A DNA stretch of 64,000 nucleotides. Source: Bradysia coprophila (lineage: Eukaryota > Arthropoda > Insecta > Diptera > Sciaridae). A program made the translations under genes and the position numbers. The stretch covers positions 1,216,190-1,280,189 of the forward strand of contig NW_023503584.1 in assembly GCF_014529535.1 (NCBI RefSeq). Direction: 5' to 3'. The notes beneath the pieces were generated by a model. The model had not been told where the DNA came from. It saw nothing but the letters and a program-made list of their open reading frames with translations, and made no database searches. Below, piece by piece: positions 9,460 to 18,989 of this stretch. Positions within the stretch are counted from its first letter, which is position 1. Each line of letters opens with the position of its first letter.

Positions 9460-10617
9460 TTAGGAAGTTTACATTAAATTTGAAAAATTATATGTAGGTT
9501 CTACAGGCACTTCAAGCATGAGTGGTACTGTTAATACAGTACTGAGACTGGACACTGTGTCATACAAAGATTGGCAGTGCAAAAAAAGTTGGAAAAAGCT
9601 TTTAAACAAAATAATACTCTATTTGAGAGCTGTCCACTAAGATCACTCAGAGGGATTCTTTTGAAAATCCACCTATCAAAATCGGACCCATTTCATCTGG
9701 GATGGATATATACATGGTTTGAAAGGTCTTTGCCAGTAGACCTCAAAACATTCCTCACACAGTCTCGAGCCACACCTGGTTGCTGGTGGAAGATCTCCGA
9801 AGTTGGAAAAATAGTGTTTTTTATCCGAAATTTTAGGCCGTTATAAATGATCGTTCCGGGTGAGAGTGGGCTCGTTGGAAAGCTGAGCTCAAGTACTTTC
9901 GGGTCATTCCTAGTTTGATTAAATTCATTGATATATGTTTGCAAAAAATGCAAGAATTTTTTTTCAAAATATGTGTGAACTTTAGACAGGTCTGGGCTGG
10001 TACTGATGACGCTTAATGTGAACCTAAGATGCTAGTCGTAACATACATCGTCTAATCTTTTCATTGATACCTCATTTGCAGTGCTGGTGATGTGATTGCT
10101 GGCGAGTTTTACGAGTAGCGGTTGTACTAACATAAAGTTCGGTTATGTCAGCAATCACCATCACTACAAATGAGGTATCAACGGAAAGCTTAGACAATGT
10201 ATGTTACAACTAGCATGTTAGGTTCACATTAAGCGTCATCAGTACCAGCCCAGATCTGTCTAAAGTTCACACAGATTTTGAAAATTTTTCTTGCAAATTT
10301 TTGCAAACATATATCAATGAATCTAATCAAACTAGGCATGACCCGAAAGTACTTAAGCTCAGCTTTCCAACGATCCCACTATCACCCGGAACGATCATTT
10401 ATAACGGCCTAAAATTTCGGATAAAAAACACTATTTTTACAACTTCGGAGATCTTCCACCAGCAACCAGGTGTGGCTCAAGACTGTGTGAGGCCTGTTTT
10501 AAGGTCTACTGGCAAAGACCTTTCAAACCATGTATATATCAATCCCAGACGAAATGGATCCGATTTTGATAGGTGGATTTTCAAAAGAATCCCTCTCATG
10601 TCAAGTAAACTTCCTAA
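9460..10617. mobile_element. 1.16-kb foldback (long palindromic) element
   Basis: Two arms of about 450 bp (9647-10106 and 10147-10595) are reverse complements with only scattered differences, around a spacer of about 40 bp. The outermost ends TTAGGAAGTTTAC / GTAAACTTCCTAA also match. The left side carries about 170 extra bp (9473-9646) absent from the right, so one arm has been altered. There is no transposase; the ORFs in the arms are mirror images of each other and not genes. Confidence 0.75.
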
Positions 10618-11052
10618 TTTTCAAGCTTTATGTCAATCTATAATTATAATTAAAAATAGTAATCTGCCTGGTATTACGCTAAATGGGACAAAGAAATATT
10701 TTTTTCTCGCTCAGTCGCGAAAAGTAAAACTGTTGTTGGCTTACTCGAGTAAAACATAGTTTGCACCTCGGTGGTAAATGATATTTCTGCAACTAAGTAG
10801 CGAAAAGTGGCCTTTTTGTTGTTTACTTTTGTCACTAGTGATGCAAAGAAGTTACTTTTTGTCACTATAGTCACACATCGAGTCTTGTGCCTACAATAGT
10901 TATTTGTTACCCAAGGGAATAGAAGTAGGAAAGTTTATTTCGAGGCTGTCTTTTGTGGACAGAGAGTAGTGATCGGGTCACCCGAGAAAATGACATTTCC
11001 TACTTTTCTTCCCGAGGTCAACACACAATTTTTCAGCTTTATTCACTCGGTG
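10618..11052. other. Spacer between two foldback elements
   Basis: AT-rich DNA with some inverted GCGAAAAGT/ACTTTT motifs around 10720-10880. I see no gene. Confidence 0.4.
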
Positions 11053-11079
11053 GCATAAATTACTTAGGCGCGTGCTATT

Positions 11080-11285
11080 TGCCCTTAAGTGCAAATAGTC
11101 TTCTTATACACTATTTGCACTTAAGTGCAATTAGTCTTATACACTATTTGCACTTAAGTGCAAATAGTATTCTAATACGCTATTTGCACTTAAGTGCAAT
11201 TAGTCTTCTAATACACTATTTGCACTTAAGTGCAATTAGTCTTCTAATACACTATTTGCACTTAAGTTAAATTAGCACAAAGACT
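11080..11285. repeat. Tandem array of palindromic units, left arm
   Basis: Five to six units of about 36-38 bp, each centred on TTTGCACTTAAGTGCAAA or a close variant (GCAATTAG) and joined by TCTTCTAATACAC-like spacers. The unit is itself a perfect palindrome around CTTAAG. Confidence 0.8.
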
Positions 11286-11385
11286 ATTTGCCCTTACACA
11301 GGTTAGCAGTCGCTATGTAACACGATTTTGCGCTGCGCAAAATCGTGTTACATAGCGACTGCTAACCTGTGTAAGGGCAAATAGT
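11283..11385. repeat. Perfect 51-bp palindrome with a single-base spacer
   Basis: The left arm 11283-11333 and right arm 11335-11385 are exact reverse complements; only T11334 separates them. The centre reads TTTTGCGCTGCGCAAAA. Its outer ends (ACTATTTGCCCTTA) belong to the neighbouring tandem-repeat family. Confidence 0.9.
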
Positions 11386-12008
11386 GAACATTATAATTAA
11401 CTTCAATTAAAGTATGGGAAGAAATAAACTTCTTAATTTTCAATTTCAACAATTTGAAAGTTCCTTCAAATGTCACATGACCGAAAAGTACGTATCCTTA
11501 CGATTCTCTCCATTGAGGTACCGCATATACTTTTTAGTTGATTTTCTTGAAAAATAAAGGGACACGTGTTTTTTCTTCTCTCGAAAAAGACAAAATTCCA
11601 AAAATTATCACTGTTTGAAGGTGAAAAAATTTTCGCACCCGATCACACCCAACATACAAATTGTTGTTGTAATCGTCATCTACATGGGAAGTATAAAGTG
11701 TCCTTTAGAGAGCACTATTGCTAGAATCAAAAAAGACAAAAACACGGGTCCTTTTATTTTCCGAATTCTTCAAGAAGATTTTTTTGATGTGGTGTGTGTA
11801 TTTCAATGTATCAATATGAGTGGTGGGAGGGGGTGGAGTATGCCATATTGAAGACAGTTATTTTACAATCGCAATATTTTTTGCTGTTAGTCCGTAACAA
11901 AATGGTATTTTTCCAATAAAATAGTCAATTTGATGACTAAGACTGTCGTCCCACTTGATCATGTCGTTTTTCCAAACTCCTGTCGCGTAGCAAATGTTGG
12001 TCCAATTG

Positions 12009-13520
12009 AGAAACTAATTACTGTTCCGGAGTCCTGAGGTCATTTGCTATACGCTAACACTTTATTTGACTAAAATCATCCGAGAAAAATTTAACATTTT
12101 TTCTCTTGATATTGCTAACTTTGGATCTGTTTTAACGACATATATTCGCGACATAGCGAAGCGCCTTTTTATTGATAAGGTAAAAGAATAGTAGACGACA
12201 AAAAATGACTGCTTTAGTACCGTTCCAGATGCTGTTCCAGCTGTGGAGCCTCCAGAAAGAAGGATTTTGGCACCAACGTTTTTTCCAAGACTTCTGTAGG
12301 CTAGCAGCACAAAAGTACTGGGTTCATTTATATGTGGAACGATAGTGGGTGAGGCCAGCTACAACACCCCATACTCAGTTCCGTGGAACGTCGAAGCTGC
12401 AGGGAAGGCGGACTCTCCGAAGATTCACTATATTATTAAAAATAACTCTCGTGGATGTACTCGCACCAGCCAGTGCGTATACTCTACCTGAAGGTCTTTT
12501 CAAGGCCGACATTAGTACAACAACATTACAACAATCTAAAATAATTTTTTCTTGAGTTATTGCCAAAAAACTGTTTTCGGTACCCTCTGACATGTCTCTA
12601 CCTTTGAGCGCTTTTCACAGAATATAATTTTTTTTCTCGAAAAAGTGAAAGATACGTGTTTCCTAGAATTGAAAGTCGAATCCAACGAGCTATCACTCAT
12701 TAAAATCGAAGACCACTTGTTCTCAAAGTTAAGAAAATCACCTAAAGTTTTGGCGATATGACTCTTAAGAGTCATATCGCCAAGACTTCAGGTGATTGGG
12801 GAACAAGCCGACTCCGATTTTAATGAGTGATAGCTCGTTGGATTCGTCTTTCAATTCTAGGAAACGCGTATCTTTCACTTTTTCTAAAAAAAATTTGTTT
12901 TCTGTGAAAAGTGTTCAAAAGTGATCACATGTCAGAGAGTACCGAAAACAGTTTTTCGGCAATAACTCAAGAAAAAAATATTTTAAATTGTTGTAATGTT
13001 GTACGATTGTCGGCCTTGGAAAGACCTACAGATAGAGTATACGCACTGCTTGGTGCTAGTTGATCCACGAGAGCTATGACTTAAAATATAGTGAATGTTC
13101 GGAGAGTACTGCTTCTCTGCAGCTTCGTTGTTCCACGGAACTAAGTATGGGGTGTTGTAGCTGGCCTCACCCACTATAGTTCCACACATAAATGAGCCCA
13201 GTACTTTTGTGCTGCAAGCCCACAGAAGTGTTAGAAAAAAAGTTGGTGCCAAAATGCAGATTTTTTTCTTCTTTCTGAGGGCTCTACAGCTGGAACAGCA
13301 TCTGGAACGGTACTATGGCAGTCATTCTTTATCGTCTACTATTGTTTTACCTTATCAATAGAAAAACGCTTCGATATGTCACGAATATATCAGATCCAAT
13401 GTTAGTAATATCAAGAGAAAAATTATCAAATTTTTCTCGGAGGATTTTAGTCAAATAAAGTGTTAGCGTATAGCAAATGACCTCAGGACTCCGGAACAGT
13501 AGTTAGTCTTTCTAATGGAC
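12009..13520. mobile_element. 1.5-kb near-perfect palindrome
   Basis: Centred at 12766/12767 within GCGATATGACTCTTAAGAG; there is no spacer. The arms of about 755 bp differ by scattered substitutions and small indels. The ends read CTGTTCCGGAGTCCTGAGG on the left, mirrored at 13480-13502. ORFs on either arm are mirror copies and not credible genes. Confidence 0.75.
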
Positions 13521-13878
13521 TCTTCCTTTTGGACATTCGTAGAAGCAACGCACTCCAAGAACAAGCACAAGAGCAGATTTTTTTAACGGTCAAAAAGCCT
13601 CTTATTTTGGTCCCGCAGTGGTATTATACCAACATAAAAAACTAAATTTATATGAAAAATTCTGACTACTGCGTCGAGTAGGCCTCTTATATTAAATGTG
13701 TTGTCGTGCCTGTTTTGGAGTGCGTTGGTAGAAGTAAGAATCAAGTGTTGCCGATGTAAAACTCTTCTTTCTGACCATTTGTAGATGCAAAAATCAAGTT
13801 TTGTCGATGGAACACTCTTGCTCGTGGCTATTTGCATAAGGAAAATTAAGGTTAATATCGGCGTTAATCTACAATCTT

Positions 13879-13989
13879 TAACATTTCAAATGTCTCACTA
13901 TCAAAATTTTCAGAGAATTTCATTGTGTCGTTGCGAATTCTCAATGACATTCTATGAAAAAATGACAGTGAGACATTTGAAATGTTAAA
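13879..13989. repeat. Hairpin element of about 110 bp
   Basis: The arms TTAACATTTCAAATGTCTCA and its reverse complement enclose about 60 bp. They lie inside the composite foldback element. Confidence 0.65.
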
Positions 13990-14319
13990 GTTTGTACTAA
14001 TTTTCTCTAATCTTTCTACTCTCAGCAGACGATCAAGTTATTAGAAGACTATTTCCAAAATAGTTATTTCGAAACAAACCGTTTACGAACTGTTTGATAA
14101 GCTTATGTTGCCGACCGTTAACCGTTAGATGGCGTATTAAACCTAATCTGAACTTGTTTTTGTAGGTTTTTTTTTCAAATTTCATTGAAAAATTAGTTTG
14201 TGCGTCTAACTGTTTGAAACTGCACTTATATTATAACGGAAGTTGACTGCCTTTAGTCATTTCGAGGAAAAAACAGTACTACTTTCCACTTATATTTTCA
14301 TTTTCTCAAAAACATATAA

Positions 14320-14480
14320 GTGCAAATAGTCCATTAAGACACTATTTGCACTTCAGTGCAAATAGTGTATAGGAAGACTATTGGCACTTAAGTGCAAATA
14401 GTCTATTAGAACACTAATTGCCCTTAAGTGCGAATAGTCTTTTTATACACTATTTGTACTTAAGTGCAAATAGTCACTTC
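14320..14480. repeat. Tandem array of palindromic units, right arm
   Basis: Four to five diverged units of the motif seen at 11080-11285 (GCAAATAGT..ACTATTTGC centred on CTTAAG), supporting a common origin of the two ends. Confidence 0.7.
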
Positions 14481-14666
14481 GAATTACTTATGCTAAAAAG
14501 CGAGTTTGATTCAGATCATCTCCGACTGGAAACCACTGATCTCCCTCTCAAAGTCCTTATGGTCAGATCAGCCCCGTTTATATGATATTTGGGTCTTTCT
14601 ATTTGACACCAATCTGGTTAATCTGCGTTGTAAATTGTATAAGACAACACTGCGCCGACCCTCCTA

Positions 14667-17310
14667 TCATTTTTCATCTTTCTTAGGGCAACAATACGAG
14701 AAAGGTTTTAAGGGATGGCCTTGGAAGAGGCTGATCAGAGCGTGGACTCTCAGTTGTGATTGTTGAATGACAATGAAACATACCATCAAATAACTGCTAC
14801 CATCCATTTTGAACAGATCGAACGCGTAAACATTTTCCTTAAAGCTTTGCAATTTGAAGTAAAAGTAGCTAACCGCGCAACGAACGTTATCTGAGAATGG
14901 CATAGCCATCAACTTTGTCGCGATAGATTTCGTATCTCTTATCTGAAAGTAACTTTTTCATGCTGCAAATTGTTATAGAAAAGAAGCAGAAAGCTCAACT
15001 ATACCTCAGTTCTGCAAATGATTGCCGTTAATGTTAAGCAACCAAAATCATGAACAATTTGTACCAAATGAACCGTGTAATTAGTCTTCACCATTTTGAC
15101 ATCTTTTTCGTCTAACAAATCGCCCCATTCCAAATAAATTTCCGTGAATAGGTGAATCGCAACCACAACAATTACCGTGTGCTGGCACACAAGCAAAAAT
15201 AATTGCTTCTGAATTAGTGCTTCCAGCTTCCGATACAATTTCATGAAATCATCATATTCACCGAAAATGTTTTTCAATCTTTTCAACACATATTCATTCG
15301 ACGCAACAGCATCTAGCATTTGAATCACGTCCGTTTTGCGCGGTGAATGATGACGATTTCGGATTGTGCTCCACCATTTTTGGAAGAAAACACTGTCCTG
15401 CATTTTAAGCTCTTCATATTTCGCATTGATCGTTGCAATTGGCCGAGATCTGTTCCAAGCGGTCACGCTCGTGCATGGTGATACATTGACCACATCGGCA
15501 ATTTGTTCGCTTTTGATGTATTCGAGGAAAAGTCTATGATGTCGAAATTCGTGGGCTAGCTGAATGTCGGACAGTTTTTTATTCAAATTTTGACTAACGG
15601 ATTTTAGTAGAGCCATTTGAATGGTAAAATATCGGATGCAGTTGCCAAGGGCACAATGGGGATAGTAGAGAGCTGGAAAAAGGGAAATTTGATTGGAATC
15701 ATCTGTTGTCGACAATGTTTCTTAAAATTTAGAAATTTTTAGAATTTTTAGAATTTAGTTCAAATAAATTCTCAAAAGTCCAAAAATTCTTAAATTTAAA
15801 GAATTGTTGGGAAACTTGAGAATTTTTAGGAACTGAAACATCAAGGTCTTTTAAAAAATTCGTTAAAAAAACTGCGAAAAATAGGCCCTGCTTCATAAAA
15901 CATGGCGAATTTAATGATCTAAAATGTTTAAAACTCCGATTATTTCTAGACAGCCCAGAAAGGAATCCTGAGTAGTGAAAAGTTTGAATAAATGATGAAC
16001 TGAAATCAGTTCATCGGTCTTACGTCCGTTCATGCCAAATTGTTAAACTCGACGTGTTTCAAACAAGACCGAAACAAGAATTGGGTAGTCGGGCGATTCG
16101 CAAGGGTCTTTTTGATTTTTATATCAACAAAGGGCCTTTTACAAATTTTCGTCATTCAACCAGTCCTTTTTCCCTTTCGAGTGTCACTCTGTTTACTCAC
16201 TATTAAAAAACAATGAAAACTGCTCTCTCTCTCTTTCCATTGTTGTGGAGTGCAATTCGGATTCGGAATTAGACGCGTTTAATTTCGTACTCTCTCTTCA
16301 AGAAGACAATTTAAATTATTTTTTTTATTACTTTGGAATTCTCAATTGAATTTCTTTCTGGTGGCCCGAAATTTTTAACTCGCCCGTACAGTTATAACTT
16401 CGAACTTGAAGAACTTAAAACTTACTTAAATTCTAAAAAAGTTCTAAACGATTCCGACAAAATCCCAAAAAATTCAGAAATAAAATTCACAGAGCTTTTA
16501 AGCTTCGTCCAGTTATCAAACTTTCGAATAGATGACCTTGTTTTGTCGTGAGTTTTGGAGAACTTCAATTGCCCCAATACCCTCTCTAGCAAACAAACTA
16601 CATTTATTAAGGTGGTGAAAACGATTGAGAAACTCTGCCAATTGTTTACGATTCGTGAGTCTGTTCACTTTAAGCCTTATGAAGAAGCATAGTTTCTCAA
16701 ACTTATTTTCCACCCTAATTCGATTTTTTAAGAAAGTTTGTTTGCTAGAGAGAGTATTGATTGCCCCCTTTCGTTCCTTTAAAGTGCTTTAAGAAGTGTG
16801 TTTACAAATTATAGTAAATTTTTTACCTATAAACAACATTGCTTTACTTCTGGTCAAATATTTTAGGTCAATGATTGATAAGTCGTATGCCACGATTCCA
16901 ATGAATGCGACCAAATTGACAAATGTTCGATAATACACAAACAGTTCCACTCGGTCAAATTTGGGCCTGACTTCTTGTTGCTTAGGTAGCGCTTGTACGA
17001 CCTGATCAGAATATTCCAAAAATGCGCTCAAATCGAATAAAATGACGCAAACACCGATTATCCCAAGGAAGAGATGCGTATACAACGAGTAGTAAATGGT
17101 CTTCGAAAAGTCCTTCACGTTTTCCAAAAAAAGTTTCTTGTCGTAATGCTCATACAGGCAAATCAAATACAGCAGATTCAACAGTACGAACACAATCGTC
17201 CCTCGAATTGAGCGCTGGTGAATTTGGAATTTCTTCGAGAATTTTTTTACGGCAAAGCCAACACAAAGTAGGTATCGATTCGATAATATTAATATTCGTT
17301 CCGGATTCAT
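14667..17310 (-). CDS. Insect gustatory receptor (seven-transmembrane chemoreceptor)
   Basis: Three exons, 17310-16827, 15672-15005 and 14942-14667, joined in phase to 475 residues. Gustatory receptors are ligand-gated ion channels of taste neurons with an intracellular N-terminus. Seen here: a start MNPERILILSNRYLL, several hydrophobic helices in exon 1 (TIVFVLLNLLYLICLY; LFLGIIGVCVILFDLSAF; FVNLVAFIGIVAYDLSII), a cytoplasmic helical middle in exon 2 followed by FLLVCQHTVIVVVAIHLF, and a small conserved exon with FSDNVRCAVSYFYFKLQS and SSYLMVCFIVIQQSQL. That last motif is in the place of the usual C-terminal TYLVxxxQF. The last ~27 residues after SQL are an unusual extension; a GTATGT donor at 14783 could instead lead to another exon. 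No subfamily is assigned. Intron 1 is 1154 bp and holds mobile DNA. Confidence 0.75.
16574..16760. mobile_element. MITE in gustatory-receptor intron 1
   Basis: Inverted arms CTCTCTAGCAAACAAACT and AGTTTGTTTGCTAGAGAG about 135 bp apart, with extended weaker matches (TTGCCCC) at the outer ends. Confidence 0.55.
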
Positions 17311-18989
17311 GGTGTGGACGGTGTGAAGAATGTTCCATGTACTGAATACAATACAACCGCGGTGGCTAAACACAAAATTTTAATGGTCTCATATCAAAAA
17401 TGGTTTAATTGATAACCATCTCGGGTAATTATATTTGCGGTTCATGAACATAATATGCGTTACAAATTACCAGTGTGACAAAGGTCACACTATACATTAT
17501 ATTATTAATGGCCTTGAAACGTGTTGATGCGAGTTCAACTACTTATTTTTTAACCTCCGAGCTACTAACCTATCTCTTTTTGATGTATCATTTGTTTGCA
17601 AATCGGCTGGAGATGACCGGATAAATCTAGCGAATGAATTAGTGAGAAAGTAAACATTACATTCGTCATCTGCTGTCGTCAGTAAAGGTGAAGCCAAAAA
17701 TATACGAAAAGCGTTCATGTGATCTTATGTAGCAAAATTAATGGTACAACAGACGAAGTAAAAGATTTTGCATTAATCTGTTGAAGGATTTCGCGAGTGA
17801 ACTTTTAAAATCTAGAAAAAATCCTCTCAACCATAGAAAAATCCGAGGTAGATTTAGTCGGGGAGGTAATGCAAGCGCATAAGTTCGATGCTAATGCCAT
17901 CTTGTTTTTAAATGACGGTGGCCCAACTTTCTATGCATTTTTTTGTTTTTAACGGACGGGAGCGATGGTGTTTGTGTTGAACTTTCGAATAATCTGCTTC
18001 GGGTACCTCCCCACTACAGTGGGTATTTTTTAGAGTTTTTAAAGTCATCGATGATCAAAGTCAATTCAGAGTTTCCAGTTTATGATAATTTGGCGCAAAA
18101 TTTGAAAACGCCTTGGCGAATTCAAATTTTGCACCAAATTATCATAAAGTAAGAATCACTTGATTCACTGGGAAAGCCCGAAGCTATGTTTGCTTGTATA
18201 TACAAAAGATCATTGTTGTAAATCGATAGCTGTAGCTCATATTGGATACAATTGTTGGGCAAATAGCTGTAGAAGAATAAATCTACTGATTGAAAAAGTT
18301 GTTAAATAATCTTTTTTTGTCAGGGCTTGTAAGGTCAGAAGTGAATTTTTTAATGGTGTCAACGCTATAACGCTAATCTATAATTTATTTCGCTTATCGT
18401 TTGAAACATAGCGCACTCACATCGTTCGATAGGCTCGATGTTAGCGGTTTAATTGCGCTGGTTTCGGTAAGTGAAATTTGAAGAATCTCATGAATGGTCA
18501 ACGATTTTTTTAAGGGGTGATAGAAGAGCCTATTGAAATTATTTAGCATGTTCAATATGGATAATGTTTTCAGTCGTTGATATCCAATGAATTGTTGAAT
18601 GATGAAAGCAGAGAATGGTCTTGCTAGCTGGAAAATATAAAATTTTGAGCTCTATCCGCTAATATTAAATTGTTAGCAACGTTTGCTGTTAGCGGTATAC
18701 AGTTATGCTTATCTCCTTATTAAGAGTTTTGTTTACTTTAAAAACAGCAAAATCAAAATTCCCGAAAGTTTACGTCACGAAAAATGATCATCACTTTGAA
18801 ATGTCTTCGTATTTCCTTTTAAAATCTTTCAAAATTAGTTTAACAGCGACACTGACAAAGGTAACCCAACTGATATATAGTACACCATTGAGAGATCAGA
18901 TTAATCAAGTCCCTCTTTGGAGGTTTTTTGTCCATATGAATTGTGGAACAAATAGACCGGGCTTACTTTTCCACGATTTTGCTCACAGA
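17311..18989. other. Gene-free stretch between gustatory receptor and protease-LRR gene
   Basis: Contains a diverged TTAA-family MITE piece at about 17655-17800 (GACGAAGTAAAAGATTTTGC) and a hairpin at 18080-18148. The rest is AT-rich; its ends should hold the promoters of the two divergent genes. The reading frame of the protease-LRR gene stays open upstream to about 18705, but those residues do not look like a signal peptide or a domain. Confidence 0.5.
18080..18148. repeat. 69-bp hairpin
   Basis: The arms TTATGATAATTTGG and CCAAATTATCATAA, continuing through CAAAATTTGAA, flank a small inner stem around CGCCTTGGCG. Confidence 0.75.

Larger units (their letters stand above)
11053..14493. mobile_element. 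Composite foldback-type element (3.4 kb)
   Basis: Begins GCATAAATTACTT and ends, read inward, GCATAAGTAATTC. Just inside each end lies an array of the same palindromic motif TTTGCACTTAAGTGCAAA (left 11080-11285, right 14320-14480). Inverted terminal blocks built of short tandem repeats around a middle segment is the architecture of Drosophila Foldback-type transposons. The middle contains further palindromes (11283-11385, 12009-13520, 13879-13989), so it is probably several elements nested in each other. I recognise no transposase frame. Confidence 0.55.

Noticed and set aside
10301-10759. 152-codon ORF on the plus strand
   Set aside because: It is the mirror image of the ORF at 9693-9953 in the other arm of a palindrome, with no recognisable domain. 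Probably an accidental open frame in mobile DNA.
12062-13252. Several 70-90-codon ORFs on both strands
   Set aside because: They lie in the arms of the 12009-13520 palindrome and duplicate one another; no conserved protein features.
18705-18989. N-terminal extension of protease-LRR A upstream of the ATG at 18990
   Set aside because: The frame is open, but the residues are not signal-like and would bury the clear signal peptide that starts at 18990.
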